Source: Candidatus Zixiibacteriota bacterium
GTDB taxonomy: Bacteria; Zixibacteria; MSB-5A5; GN15; FEB-12
Assembly: GCA_022571845.1 (NCBI GenBank)
Contig: JACZXB010000001.1
Span: forward strand, 62,001 to 126,000
Length of the DNA: 64,000 bases
Reading direction: 5' to 3'
Under the pieces are notes generated by a model. It had not been told where the DNA came from and ran no database searches. It saw only the letters and a list, made by a program, of their open reading frames with translations. Both the position numbers and the translations under genes were made by a program. Positions within the stretch are counted from its first letter, which is position 1. Every line of letters starts with the position of its first letter. Below, in pieces: positions 17,563-24,821 of the stretch.

Positions 17563-18074
17563 TTTAAGGTCCTTTCTTTCTCTTGAATTCGTTTGCGAAT
17601 GCGATAGAGACGGATTCTGACATTTTCCTTTGAAAGGCTGAGCATCTCTGCAATATCACTTACGCTAAAGCCCTGATGTTCTCGAAGAAGTAACAGTTCT
17701 CTTTCGTCAGGTGGTAAGCTGGAAAGGATTCTGTCTACTATTAAGTTAATGTCAGGATTACTGTTAGTGGCCAGGTGGTCCTCAGATAGTCTATCAAGAG
17801 ACTGAAGTGATATACGCCGCGACAGGTTGTAAACCAGATTGCGGGCAGTCACAAATAGCCAGCTGCGCACAGACCGCGAGATCTTGTTACTTTCCTTTTG
17901 AGCCATTAGACTCATGAAAGAATCCTGGACAATATCTTCACTTTTGGTCCGGTCACCGCATAGATATAGACAGAATGAAAAGAGGGCCGGACTGTGCCTA
18001 TGGTATAGCCGCTCCATGGCAGAATTGTCTCCATGGCAAAAGGCCTGCCAATCCTGGAGATCAATTATCTCCAT
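17559..18074 (-). CDS. ECF-type RNA polymerase sigma factor
   Basis: Sigma-70-family regulator of 171 residues that redirects RNA polymerase. Region 2 spans about residues 20-90, with TKSEDIVQDSFMSLM (region 2.2, core binding) and SVRSWLFVTARNLVYNLSRR (2.3-2.4, -10 recognition). Region 4 spans about 110-165, with LPPDERELLLLREHQGFS and the helix-turn-helix VSDIAEMLSLSKENVRIRLY. There is no region 1 or 3, as expected for ECF sigmas. The anti-sigma gene overlaps it. About 40 bases upstream of the start, minus-strand TGTAACATTT (from 18121) could be part of a self-controlled promoter, but its -10 partner is not clear. Gene and promoter lie between two tRNA-Leu fragments. Confidence 0.93.
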   Translation of the reverse strand: MEIIDLQDWQAFCHGDNSAMERLYHRHSPALFSFCLYLCGDRTKSEDIVQDSFMSLMAQKESNKISRSVRSWLFVTARNLVYNLSRRISLQSLDRLSEDHLATNSNPDINLIVDRILSSLPPDERELLLLREHQGFSVSDIAEMLSLSKENVRIRLYRIRKRIQEKERTLK

Positions 18075-18180
18075 CTAATATCCTCATACATCAAAGAAAC
18101 ATAAAAATAGGAAATGTTACAAAATAATATGAATTTTCGAATAGGCTCATGACAGGCTATTTAGCTTTTTTACAAAAGGC

Positions 18181-18300
18181 TCTAATTTAGTGCCGTTTTG
18201 AGTTTTGCCTCAAGTAGTGGAATTGGTAGACACCAGGGACCTAAAACGCGACCAGCAATATTCGCTAAATAATTAACATCCGACACATTGAAATATCGGA
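18181..18300 (+). pseudogene. tRNA-Leu(UAA) 5'-half copy 2 with structured flank
   Basis: Bases 18217-18240 are identical over 24 positions to 22748-22771 of the intact tRNA-Leu (D-arm and 5' anticodon stem). The acceptor strand (GCCTCAAG, from 18207) and the anticodon loop (CCTAAAA) have diverged, and the 3' half is missing. The upstream 25 bases (TCTAATTTAGTGCCG...) and the downstream GCGACC...TTCGCTAA (18248-18268) resemble those of copy 1. A hairpin TCCGA/TCGGA (18279-18283/18296-18300) sits where copy 1 has its own hairpin of different sequence. The rest of the 18075-18428 gap shows nothing I can name. Confidence 0.8.
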
Positions 18301-18428
18301 CAACCGCTGAGCCTGTTTTCTTTCAAATATTATTTTGGGCTAATTCGGATTAATTTGAACATAGAGTGGTCAGAAATTGCTTACGTATGAAAAGGGCACT
18401 CCAACATGCCACCAACTGGAGAGTGTTG

Positions 18429-19805
18429 TCATATCGTTTGTCTGTGACCTTTTATCAACATCAATCCTATCCCTATGTGAGACAAGAATCCTGCTAACAG
18501 CATGGCCTCATACGGCAGGTTAACAATCGCACCCAGCATTATTGCAAAGATTCGCACGTCCCTCTTGATGAGCTTTCCGAATAGACCACCTGGCGGATTC
18601 GACTGATAGCGAATCACAAACTCCTTCTTGGTATAACTTGCCATGATGAAGCCCGTCAGTGCGAATATCGCACCCAGCCATACGGCTGCATGAGGGTGAG
18701 CAAGCCAGTATCCAAAAGAGACACCGACCACTATTGCTGTGTCGGCATACCTGTCCAGAATTGTATCAAACCATCCACCGAACTTACTCGACTGGAATTT
18801 GAGCCTGGCAACCTCACCATCGCAGCCGTCAACGATTGAGGATAGCTGGATCACCAGACCGGCCAGCATCGTCCAGATATATCCGCCCAGACAGAACATA
18901 ATTGCTCCAATGATGGCGACCGCAAAGCTTATCAGTGAGATTCCGTTGGGGCTGATAGGAGTACGGACAAGTATTTCAGAAATTCGGCGCGACAGGGGAC
19001 GGTTCAGATAACGAGAAACGAAACCATCTTCGTCAGGTTTTGATAAACTCTGCAGCAAGGATCTTTTGGCGCTACCCAGGCTTTTCGGTGTGTCGACGTC
19101 GAACCAGAAGCGTTCGCCAATTGTGACGGCTCGGAATTCACGGCCCTTTATCAACTCAACGATCCCGGCTGAAAGGGAGTGTCGACCCATATCCTTGGCA
19201 ACCTCCAGAGCATCAAACAGAGAGGGTTGACATAGGAAGATTCCAGTATCTACGGCATCGAAGGACGTCTTTTCTTTACCAATTCCGACAATAACATCTC
19301 GATTCAATATTACTTTGGTGGCGTCATCCAGATCAAACACACGCTCGGTGTGACGATCGACAGCAAGCCAGCAGTCTGTTGTATTTGTTCCTGCAGTAAG
19401 CAATAGTCGTAGAATTGCGGGATCGAAAAGGTGATCACACATCAAAAGAAAAAAGGAACTACTTATGTAAGGAGCTGCTGATAGAGCGGAGGATCCATTC
19501 CCCTCTCTCCAATTAGGGTTTTCTACCGGTTGGATCAAGACGGATAATCTCTGTTCGAGTGCACTCAAATAAGGGACTATTATGTGCGAGCGATATCCAA
19601 TCACCACATAGAACTCCATGACCCCAACTTCCTTGCACGACAAAATGGCTCTTTCCAGAAGAGTCAGACCGAGCACCGGGGTAAGAGGCTTTGGGCTACC
19701 TCCATTCACTCCGTTCAGGCGGTTCCCCTCACCAGCGGCCAGTATCACAGCAGGTGGTACAGTCCCCATAAAGGTTGGCACTACTTTTTTAGCTGCTATA
19801 TGCAT
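18429..19805 (-). CDS. Bifunctional inositol-1-phosphate cytidylyltransferase / di-myo-inositol-phosphate phosphate synthase-like fusion
   Basis: Two-domain protein of 458 residues. Residues 15 to about 245 form a nucleotidyltransferase domain (LAAGEGNRL at 22-30, SPKPL, MCDHL, WFDVDTP). Residues from about 290 form a CDP-alcohol phosphatidyltransferase with the full motif DGCDGEVAR...GGWFDTILD (326-351) in a membrane region of about five segments. This is the architecture of the archaeal and thermophile enzyme that makes CDP-inositol from inositol-1-phosphate and condenses it with a second inositol phosphate to phospho-di-myo-inositol-phosphate, a compatible solute. A phospholipid headgroup product is an alternative. 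The gene overlaps its IMPase-like neighbour by 10 bases. Inositol-phosphate synthase is not in the window. Confidence 0.8.
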   Translation of the reverse strand: MHIAAKKVVPTFMGTVPPAVILAAGEGNRLNGVNGGSPKPLTPVLGLTLLERAILSCKEVGVMEFYVVIGYRSHIIVPYLSALEQRLSVLIQPVENPNWREGNGSSALSAAPYISSSFFLLMCDHLFDPAILRLLLTAGTNTTDCWLAVDRHTERVFDLDDATKVILNRDVIVGIGKEKTSFDAVDTGIFLCQPSLFDALEVAKDMGRHSLSAGIVELIKGREFRAVTIGERFWFDVDTPKSLGSAKRSLLQSLSKPDEDGFVSRYLNRPLSRRISEILVRTPISPNGISLISFAVAIIGAIMFCLGGYIWTMLAGLVIQLSSIVDGCDGEVARLKFQSSKFGGWFDTILDRYADTAIVVGVSFGYWLAHPHAAVWLGAIFALTGFIMASYTKKEFVIRYQSNPPGGLFGKLIKRDVRIFAIMLGAIVNLPYEAMLLAGFLSHIGIGLMLIKGHRQTI

Positions 19806-20629
19806 ACGGTATCGCCTTTCAATTGTTGAACAAGATCTGCGTGTAGTTCGGGTGAGCCACTGGCAATTATCGAAAAACGCTGCGTCAGAACTGTGATATC
19901 AGGAATTGGTTCTCCTTCCGGTCCGGATATGGTTCCTCCTGCCTCGGTCAGAATAAGAGAGGGGGCCAGGAAATTCTCAGGTGTAAGACGACCGCGTAGA
20001 TCCAAATGCGCGTCGAGGGAACCCGAAGCTACTAACGTTATTGCTTCAGTAGCGCATCCTAAGGTGCGAACCCCCCGGGCATGGGAAAGAACATTGGCCA
20101 GGGGCTCTCTCACTGCAAAATGATTCATTTCGCAACTAATCATAGCACTGGTCAGAACGTTACATGTTCCGGCACGGATTTGCTTGCCATCGCAGAACGC
20201 ACCGTTTCCGCGCACAGCAGTGCATATCTGCCCGGTAACCAGGTTGCCTACCAATGCGTATTGGACTGTTTCAACTGAGATTGGGCATGAATACGGAATT
20301 AATGCTACAGCCGCGCCGGCAGGCGCTATTCCACGCTCGAAGTTGTCCGAGCCGTCTACGGGATCCAATACTACCGTGAATTCCGGCTGCCCATTGCCAA
20401 ACTCACGGGGTGAACCCTCTTCTGACAACAGCACAACCGGATATGGGAAATGCTCCTTGAGGTAATTGCAGGCCGCCTCATCGGCTGCGAGGTCAAACCA
20501 CTTGACGGAATCCCCCTTGGCGTTACGTGCAGCTTTTACTGTAGAACCAACATCTCCGAAAGCCACAGCGCGCTGAATACTCCGAAAGATTGACTCAAGA
20601 TGAGTCATAATTGAAATCGACGTATTCAT
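19796..20629 (-). CDS. Inositol monophosphatase-family phosphatase
   Basis: Mg-dependent sugar or inositol phosphatase fold, 277 residues from the ATG at 20629, which has GAGAGG at good spacing; the frame is open to 20665 but without a better start. Metal-binding motifs are LLSEEG (about 67-72) and LDPVDGSDNF (88-97; usual form DPIDGTxNF), with the C-terminal LDAHLDLRGRLTPENFLAPS in place of the common WDxAAG. The altered C-terminal motif suggests a substrate other than plain inositol phosphate. It is co-transcribed and overlaps with the IPCT/DIPP-synthase gene, so removal of the phosphate from phospho-di-myo-inositol-phosphate is the natural guess. Confidence 0.85.
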   Translation of the reverse strand: MNTSISIMTHLESIFRSIQRAVAFGDVGSTVKAARNAKGDSVKWFDLAADEAACNYLKEHFPYPVVLLSEEGSPREFGNGQPEFTVVLDPVDGSDNFERGIAPAGAAVALIPYSCPISVETVQYALVGNLVTGQICTAVRGNGAFCDGKQIRAGTCNVLTSAMISCEMNHFAVREPLANVLSHARGVRTLGCATEAITLVASGSLDAHLDLRGRLTPENFLAPSLILTEAGGTISGPEGEPIPDITVLTQRFSIIASGSPELHADLVQQLKGDTVCI

Positions 20630-20741
20630 AGCTATTATCCTCTCAGCTGTTTGACAGAGAAACAACTGCTTTCATCTCTCGGGTTTCCGTCTGTCCGGAT
20701 TAAGATTTATTAAGGGCCGGTCACGCGCGGATGGTTCAGGA

Positions 20742-20772
20742 ATAAAGGGACGTCCGAGTCTCTGTCCCTTAT
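20742..20772 (-). terminator. Inverted repeat, possible terminator after mscS
   Basis: AAGGGAC and GTCCCTT arms (7 bp) around a 12-base loop, followed on the minus strand by TTTATTCC. It lies 134 bases after the MscS gene stop and upstream of the IMPase gene. The T-run is short, so it may instead be a leader structure or a repeat element. Confidence 0.35.
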
Positions 20773-20905
20773 CCTTTCCAGTGGCAAGCAATTAACAACA
20801 ATTGATCGCTCCTGTCAAGCGGTGTCCACAGAAAAGTCGTGCCGACAACCGCAAGCACACCAAACACTTGAGCGTCCGACCGATGAGAAAAGCCAGTGAA
20901 GTCGT

Positions 20906-21733
20906 TTAGACCGCAGTTGCCTGGTATAAATGAACGTCTCTTTGAGGAAAGGGAATTGATATGCCTTCATCATCGAACGTTAGTTTAACCTTTTCGAGCA
21001 GGTCGCACTTAACAGGCCAATAATCACTCGCCTTTACCCAGGGACGAACGAAGAAATCCACAGAACTTTCGCCAAGCTTCAGGACACCGATTTCGGGGGC
21101 CGGATCTTTGAGAATCCTGCCATCAGCTTTCACAATCCGCTCCAGAATACTCCTGGTCAGTTTCAGATCATCGTCGTAGCCTATGCTAAACTCGAGGTCG
21201 ATGCGTCGAGTTTCTTTGGCGGAGTAGTTTGTTATGTTGTCGGCAGTGACCCGGCTATTGGGGACTATGATCTTGCGGTTGTCAAATGTTCTGAGAATAG
21301 TATTGAAGATGCGTATTTCTTCAACCACCCCGCTGGTTCCGCCGGCGTTGATGTAGTTTCCCACCTTGAACGGCTGAAACACTACCAGCATGATTCCTGA
21401 GGCTATGTTAGACAGAGAACTCTGAAGAGCAAAACCAACTGCCAGCCCGGCGGCACCAATCACAGCAATCAAGGGGGTCGTCTCCACCCCCAGAGCTCCC
21501 AAAGCCGCTATGACAGTAAAAACCAGAAGAGATATCCGGGTCAGGTTTTTCACAAAACCGGTTAAAGTGTAATCGGCTCTGCTTTTCTCCATTAGGCGTC
21601 CCACTAAATTTGCAAAAAAAGTTGCCAGCAGTCGTCCCAGAACGAAAATGACTAAAGCGCCTAAAATCTTCCAGCTGACCAAAGTGCCATAAACAGCGCC
21701 CCAGTCCATAAATTGCTCAAGAATGTTTTCCAT
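20906..21733 (-). CDS. mscS: Small-conductance mechanosensitive channel (MscS family)
   Basis: Membrane channel that opens under tension to release solutes on hypo-osmotic shock. The protein has 275 residues, similar to E. coli MscS. Three transmembrane segments lie in the first 120 residues. The pore helix TM3 contains GAAGLAVGFALQSSLSNIAS with the small-residue packing pattern, followed by the signature VGNYINAGGTSGVVEEI in the beta domain and DNRKIIVPNSRV. The C-terminal alpha/beta part ends SIPFPQRDVHLYQ. Its position directly upstream of a likely compatible-solute operon on the same strand fits osmotic adaptation, although an inverted repeat separates them. Confidence 0.93.
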   Translation of the reverse strand: MENILEQFMDWGAVYGTLVSWKILGALVIFVLGRLLATFFANLVGRLMEKSRADYTLTGFVKNLTRISLLVFTVIAALGALGVETTPLIAVIGAAGLAVGFALQSSLSNIASGIMLVVFQPFKVGNYINAGGTSGVVEEIRIFNTILRTFDNRKIIVPNSRVTADNITNYSAKETRRIDLEFSIGYDDDLKLTRSILERIVKADGRILKDPAPEIGVLKLGESSVDFFVRPWVKASDYWPVKCDLLEKVKLTFDDEGISIPFPQRDVHLYQATAV

Positions 21734-21910
21734 TACTCACTCCTCTTCAATTATTATTAGTTAATAGTCTACATTTGTGCTTCTCCTGAGCATGCTCAAG
21801 AGCTCTTTAGAAACCAGCGGTAAGTATAGTCACAGTTTCTTGAGTTGAAAAGGAGTATTGGGGCTTGCTGGATGTTTATATGGATCGTATGAACTTGGCC
21901 CGACTGAACT

Positions 21911-22576
21911 CTAGTCAGTAATCGACTTGGCCGCTGTAGTTTTTCTTACGTCGAGCCATTTTCGGACATCTTTGATGGCCGGCGCGTATCCCCACGGTCC
22001 CTGATCGGCGACGAAGGCAATTTTCCCGTCGACGTCTACCACAAAGATGCGGTCCGGGAAGGCGCTGTAAGCTTCGTTCATACTGTTATCCATGTCATCG
22101 ACGATTGTAGGAATAGACAGATTCTTATCATCAAGCAGATCTAAGGCTACAGCGCAGCGCTCTCCAAAAGTAGTGGCTGCGCTTATGCCTTTTTCCTCGG
22201 CGTAGGGCGCCGGGCGACGGCTGTCAATCGGGTGCGCCTCACGGATATATACCAGTCGGAACTCAGCGATGTCACCAAAATCCTTGTGCAACTGTTCCAT
22301 TTCGCCAACATGGCGAAGAAAGGGCGGTCAGGTATAGCTTCCGAAAAAGAGAACGACCGGTTTCTCTCCTTTGAAGGAGGCCAGGGAAGTTTCGGACTTG
22401 CCGTCGTGAGATTTCAAAGTGAATGTTGGGGCAGTATCGCCGACTTTGGGGGCGTTGTCCTGTCCTTGTTTCTTCATATTATTTCCTCGACCACGCCATC
22501 TCTGAGCCTCGGCATCAGTCACCAAAGCTGCCGTAATGACCAAAATGATTGCAAACAGGGCAATTTTGCTATTCAT
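21911..22576 (-). CDS. Deiodinase-like thioredoxin-fold selenoprotein (in-frame TGA read as Sec)
   Basis: Exported redoxin-like protein of 221 residues if TGA at 22330-22328 (codon 83) is read as selenocysteine. The start at 22576 has GGAGAA upstream and opens a signal peptide (residues 1 to about 24). The thioredoxin-fold part begins KVGDTAPTFTLKSHDGK. The TGA falls exactly at the active site, FFGSYT-U-PPFLRHVGE, the place of the catalytic Sec in iodothyronine deiodinase-family proteins. Downstream YIREAHPIDSRRP, VDDMDNSMNEAYSAFPDR and DQGPWGY are also deiodinase-family landmarks. The frame is otherwise intact on both sides. Without Sec insertion an 82-residue fragment would result. Its role may be reduction of a thiol or halogenated substrate; the substrate is unknown. 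Confidence 0.85.
22301..22330 (-). promoter_or_regulatory. Candidate bacterial SECIS hairpin next to the UGA codon
   Basis: On the minus strand UGA (22330-22328) is followed after 10 bases by TTCGCCA-TGT-TGGCGAA (22317-22301), a perfect 7-bp stem with a 3-base loop whose second base is G. The loop starts 18 bases after UGA. Bacterial SECIS elements are stem-loops just 3' of the UGA with a G near the start of the apical loop, which SelB recognises, so this fits. Confidence 0.6.
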
Positions 22577-22700
22577 ACGTCGAATTCTCCATTTGTTGAC
22601 TTCGTTTCAAAGCTTATACACTTTTTTAAGTTAGTCATTACATCAATACGGTCAAGATACTAACTTTCAAACTGGATTTGAATTATCAGTACAATTGATA

Positions 22701-22729
22701 TTGCGAAATTTGAGTTAACTCTTTATCCT
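22701..22729 (+). promoter_or_regulatory. Candidate promoter of the tRNA-Leu/tRNA-Thr pair
   Basis: TTGCGA (22701-22706), 17 bases, TATCCT (22724-22729), with the tRNA beginning at 22739. The spacing is ideal; both boxes match four of six consensus positions. Confidence 0.4.
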
Positions 22730-22738
22730 GCATCGTTT

Positions 22739-22825
22739 GCCGGAGTGGTGGAATTGGTAGACACCAGGGACTTAAAATCCCTTGCTTCCGAAAGGGGCGT
22801 GCCGGTTCAAGTCCGGCCTCCGGCA
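22739..22825 (+). tRNA. tRNA-Leu (anticodon UAA)
   Basis: Complete class II tRNA of 87 bases. The acceptor stem is GCCGGAG/CTCCGGC with discriminator A. The anticodon stem AGGGA/TCCCT encloses the loop CTTAAAA, giving anticodon TAA. A long variable arm follows (TGCTTCCGAAAGGGGCGT region), and the T-arm reads CCGGTTCAAGTCCGG. CCA is not encoded. It is separated by 6 bases from tRNA-Thr. Its 5' half is copied twice upstream, at 16081 and 18207. Confidence 0.97.
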
Positions 22826-22831
22826 TGAAAG

Positions 22832-22904
<73 letters not shown>

Positions 22905-22946
22905 GTTTTTTAGTCCTGAAGAACGCAATCTATAGCTCCGTCGAAT

Positions 22947-23390
22947 TTAATTAGTATTAATAGTGAAAACTACTACCAAGGAAGGCTCGGACATTACTTC
23001 CGCACTAACTCTTGAGACTCCCAGCGAATCTCCACCATAATTAAGAAACTGGGCCGAGGCCTTGCCTTCAAAGTCAGTAAACGTCACCAATTCAAAATAA
23101 TCACTACCTGCAACTGGTCTTTGGACAGCGCCTTTGCCGTATATCAATGAGAATCTGATGTTTTTATCGGGCAGGGGAGTCCCGTTTAGTTTTGCAAGTT
23201 TGACAACGATCGGCTGGGGCAAAGTACCGAGCCTTACGGTCGATTGATTATCACCAGAAACTTTTGTAAAAACCCAGGTGTCACCCGCCCCGGAACTGCT
23301 AATTTCGCTTTGTTTGGATTCACATCCTAATAGGCAGAATGCCAAGGCCAGTATCACGAACTTTAGTTTATAATTGCATTGTTGAATCAT
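22947..23390 (-). CDS. Lipoprotein with bacterial Ig-like domain, function unknown
   Basis: Small lipoprotein of 147 residues. The start at 23390 gives a lipoprotein signal with ALAFCLLGC, so the acylated Cys is near residue 22; the open frame extends to 23471 but those residues would precede the signal. The body (residues ~35-147) looks like a single Ig-like beta-sandwich of the Big_1/invasin kind: NQSTVRLGTLPQPIVVKL, GTPLPDKNIRFSLIYGKGAV, FTDFEGKASAQFLNYG. Such domains occur in adhesins and envelope proteins. It is divergent from the aromatic superoperon, with about 125 bases between the two starts, and may share the regulatory region. Confidence 0.75.
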   Translation of the reverse strand: MIQQCNYKLKFVILALAFCLLGCESKQSEISSSGAGDTWVFTKVSGDNQSTVRLGTLPQPIVVKLAKLNGTPLPDKNIRFSLIYGKGAVQRPVAGSDYFELVTFTDFEGKASAQFLNYGGDSLGVSRVSAEVMSEPSLVVVFTINTN

Positions 23391-23455
23391 AGCACCACAG
23401 AATATGTCATTTTTAGCAATCAGCAAGTCCAATATGAGCATTTTTAGTCCAATAA

Positions 23456-23484
23456 TTGATTTTTCCACCATTATTAGCTATCTT
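23456..23484 (+). promoter_or_regulatory. Candidate promoter of the aromatic superoperon
   Basis: TTGATT (23456-23461), 17 bases, TATCTT (23479-23484), about 31 bases before the aminotransferase ATG at 23516. No other convincing promoter was seen between here and the trp genes, so the aminotransferase and everything after the attenuator may start from it. Confidence 0.45.
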
Positions 23485-23515
23485 GGACATATATATTATT
23501 GTGATATGGAAACTT

Positions 23516-24724
23516 ATGACTACTGATGAAAAAATAGGGGCCGCCACCCCAAAGTGGAACTATCCTGAGCATATTCTCTCTTTGCAACCGTCGGTAATTC
23601 GAGAAATTCTCAAATTAACCTCAAGGCCTGAGATAATATCGTTTGCAGGAGGTCTGCCCGATCCATCGTTATTTCCGCTGGATGAAATAGCCGAATCTAC
23701 TAAACGAGCTCTGCAAGAATACAAAGGGGCAGCTGTTCAGTACACCTTGACACGGGGAATAACGCCTCTTCGGGAGCTTCTGGCAAAAAGAATAAGCGAT
23801 AGAGGAGCCGCGACTGAGGTCGCTAATCTGCTGGTAACCTCGGGCGCGCAGCAGGCAGTCGATATGGTCACCCGCGTGCTGACCGAGCCGGGGGACACAG
23901 TGCTAACGGAATACCCGACCTATGTGGGAGCGCTACAGATTTTCGATTACAGGCAAATTAATGTAGTCTCGGCCGAAATGGATGAAAACGGCCTGATAAC
24001 AGACCAGGCCGAAGAACAAATCATCAAGCACCAGCCGAAACTGATTTATACCGTGTCTACTTTTCAGAATCCAACCGGCATTTCTATGTCCGAAGAAAGA
24101 CGCCTTAAATTAATTGAGCTGGGCCGGAAATATGGCATTCCTATTGTTGATGACACGCCCTACAACGAGCTCAGATTCACAGGCCAAAATATTCCCACAT
24201 TGAAAGCTCTGGGCGGGGACGATGTTATAACAATTCATACGGTAGCCAAGATACTTGCTCCCGGTCTCAGACTCGGCTGGATTAACGCCAGAAAGGATTT
24301 CATTAACGTAATTGAAAAGATAAAACAGTCCGATGACCTGCATGCCGGTACTTTGAATCAGTATATATGCCATGATTTTTGTAAGAGGGGATTGCTTGAA
24401 CCACACATTGAAAAAATAAAAAAACACTATGGCGCTAAGAGAAATCTGATGCTCTCAGAGATAGAAAAGCAGTTTCCGGCTGGAATCAAGTGGACCAGAC
24501 CCGATGGCGGACTATTCCTCTGGGTAGAACTGCCAGAGCATCTATCGGCCAGGGAGCTGCTTGAAAGAGCTCTAAAAAAGAATGTGGCATTCGTGTATGG
24601 CCAGCCGTTTTACCCGGATGGCTCGGTCACCAACACTTTCAGACTAAATTTTGCCACCGCTACCCATGAGAGAATTGTAGAAGGAATTTCTCGGCTGGGC
24701 AGTCTCTTAACAGAGGTAATTTGA
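23516..24724 (+). CDS. PLP-dependent aminotransferase, class I/II (LysN/aromatic-type)
   Basis: Fold type I aminotransferase of 402 residues from the ATG at 23516 (the frame is open to 23456 without a better start). Landmarks are ISFAGGLPDPSLFP, VTSGAQQAVDMVTRVLTEPG, TVSTFQNPTGISMS, VDDTPYNELRF, and the PLP-lysine region IHTVAKILAPGLRLGW. This resembles the MocR/LysN/2-aminoadipate group, many members of which also act on aromatic 2-oxo acids. Its stop lies one base before the leader peptide ATG, and the leader's ribosome site is within its last codons. Placement at the head of the operon fits a role in the last step to Phe or Tyr. Being upstream of the attenuator, it would be made even when the rest is shut off. 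Confidence 0.88.
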   Translation: MTTDEKIGAATPKWNYPEHILSLQPSVIREILKLTSRPEIISFAGGLPDPSLFPLDEIAESTKRALQEYKGAAVQYTLTRGITPLRELLAKRISDRGAATEVANLLVTSGAQQAVDMVTRVLTEPGDTVLTEYPTYVGALQIFDYRQINVVSAEMDENGLITDQAEEQIIKHQPKLIYTVSTFQNPTGISMSEERRLKLIELGRKYGIPIVDDTPYNELRFTGQNIPTLKALGGDDVITIHTVAKILAPGLRLGWINARKDFINVIEKIKQSDDLHAGTLNQYICHDFCKRGLLEPHIEKIKKHYGAKRNLMLSEIEKQFPAGIKWTRPDGGLFLWVELPEHLSARELLERALKKNVAFVYGQPFYPDGSVTNTFRLNFATATHERIVEGISRLGSLLTEVI

Positions 24725-24725
24725 A

Positions 24726-24785
24726 ATGAAGTTTTATTGGTACAGCTGGTGGCTAAGAGATAAAGAGGATGGTTTTCCGGTATAA
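24726..24785 (+). CDS. Aromatic-rich leader peptide of the trp/aro superoperon
   Basis: A 19-residue reading frame beginning MKFYWYSWW: Phe3, Tyr4, Trp5, Tyr6, Trp8, Trp9, then a charged tail and TAA at 24783-24785. It has a ribosome site (AGAGG, 24712-24716) inside the end of the aminotransferase gene. The position, one base after an aminotransferase stop and 27 bases before an intrinsic terminator hairpin that precedes trpE, is that of a classical trp leader. Ribosome stalling at the aromatic codons, when charged tRNA is scarce, would leave the antiterminator strand free. Three Trp codons make Trp the main signal; Tyr and Phe may add to it. It would be a regulatory peptide with no function of its own. 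Confidence 0.85.
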   Translation: MKFYWYSWWLRDKEDGFPV

Positions 24786-24821
24786 TGACCCTGCTGATAC
24801 GCACAATTTTTGGTCTGCCGG
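24777..24821 (+). promoter_or_regulatory. Antiterminator of the aromatic attenuator
   Basis: CCGG (24777-24780) and GACC (24787-24790) can pair with CCGG (24818-24821) and GGTC (24812-24815), using the 5' arm of the terminator. The two hairpins therefore exclude each other. The leader stop codon (24783-24785) lies within the 5' strand, so a ribosome that finishes the leader blocks this pairing and allows termination. Confidence 0.65.

Noticed and set aside
21911-22576. Reading the region as two separate genes (22328-22576 and 21911-22300)
   Set aside because: The two frames are the same frame, separated only by one TGA that sits at the known Sec site of the family, and the second would start in the middle of a thioredoxin fold with no ribosome site.
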